A DNA stretch of 6,620 nt, taken from contig JAEKKE010000371.1 of assembly GCA_019510535.1 (NCBI GenBank), positions 1-6,620 of the forward strand, in the 5' to 3' direction. A model generated the notes under the pieces. It saw only the letters and a program-made list of their open reading frames with translations. It was not told where the DNA came from and made no database searches. Origin of the DNA: Acidobacteriota bacterium (lineage in GTDB: Bacteria; Acidobacteriota; Terriglobia; Terriglobales; Acidobacteriaceae). This document shows positions 6,466-6,620 of this stretch, in pieces (position 1 is the stretch's first letter; each line of letters starts with the position of its first letter). Position numbers and translations under genes: made by a program.

Positions 6466-6620
6466 GCCGCCAACAGGCTCTGCAGTAAACAGGCGCGACT
6501 TCCAGGGCTGCAGAGCAATCTCGGTCGGCGCGGGCGCTTCATTTGCCGCCGTCCATGCCTTAACGGCCTCGTAGACACCGTCAAGCTGGCTTACTTCTAC
6601 CAGCAGCGGCGGAGCTTTGG
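6466..6620 (-). CDS. Partial upstream frame, VOC (glyoxalase-like) C-terminal half, in frame with ribH
   Basis: From the window edge (first whole codon at 6618-6616), 51 codons are open and run directly into the ATG annotated for ribH without a stop. The other two minus-strand frames close within about 45 bp of the edge. The residues resemble the second half of a VOC-superfamily domain: LLVEVSQLDGVYEAVKAW (strand then helix), a Pro-rich turn, QPWKSRLF, then EPVGGMTIGFWEW, like the common DPDGN-x-I-x-FxE ending. The final part (MTIGFWEW) lies inside the annotated ribH start. The VOC superfamily includes glyoxalases, extradiol dioxygenases and bleomycin-binding proteins, and the specific function cannot be told from this half. 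It is either the end of a VOC gene that lost its stop codon, or the N-terminal domain of a VOC-RibH fusion. Confidence 0.5.

Noticed and set aside
6170..6574. Plus-strand open frame (134 codons) over ribH
   Set aside because: It is a mirror of the ribH frame. Its apparent internal repeat (MPSKRFCS twice) is only the 24-bp ribH duplication read on the other strand.
1..6620. Mobile element, CRISPR array, tRNA/rRNA or defence system
   Set aside because: No transposase or integrase motif, no terminal inverted repeats, no regularly spaced repeats and no tRNA-like cloverleaf were seen. The gene content is housekeeping and secreted proteins.

Overview
The window looks like ordinary chromosome from a GC-rich bacterium, most likely an acidobacterium of the Terriglobia/Acidobacteriaceae type. 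I infer this from GC-rich third codon positions, from a leftmost secreted protein whose C-terminal half resembles a family I recall recurring in Acidobacteriaceae, and from the mix of a secreted S9 peptidase and a large Ig-like/propeller lipoprotein beside a ribH-nusB pair. No database search was possible, so the taxonomy is inference.

Layout, left to right. (1) A minus-strand gene (about 40-786) encodes a secreted protein of unknown function; it starts at TTG behind a good Shine-Dalgarno (SD) site and a short leader hairpin. (2) About 110 bp away and diverging from it, a plus-strand gene (897-2963) encodes an exported prolyl-oligopeptidase-type (S9) serine peptidase with a PD40 beta-propeller and a complete Ser-Asp-His triad. 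(3) A 194-bp spacer carries a candidate sigma70-type promoter and a hairpin that touches the next gene's SD site. (4) A plus-strand gene (3158-5407) encodes a 749-residue lipoprotein with Ig-like domains followed by a YVTN-type propeller. (5) A strong hairpin at 5427-5456 separates it from the convergent minus-strand pair and probably terminates both transcripts. (6) On the minus strand, ribH (lumazine synthase) and nusB overlap by one base (TGATG), a layout that implies translational coupling.

The left two thirds is cell-envelope and secreted-protein territory. The right end is housekeeping: riboflavin biosynthesis and transcription antitermination, in a ribH-nusB arrangement that is common across bacteria.

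The most unusual part is ribH. It carries a perfect 24-bp in-frame tandem duplication that inserts eight residues just before the phosphate/active-site segment. Its reading frame also runs without a stop through the upstream sequence to the window edge. That upstream segment resembles the C-terminal half of a VOC (glyoxalase/bleomycin-resistance) domain, so this may be a VOC-lumazine synthase fusion or a read-through of a lost stop codon. I saw no mobile element, CRISPR array, RNA gene or defence-type system.
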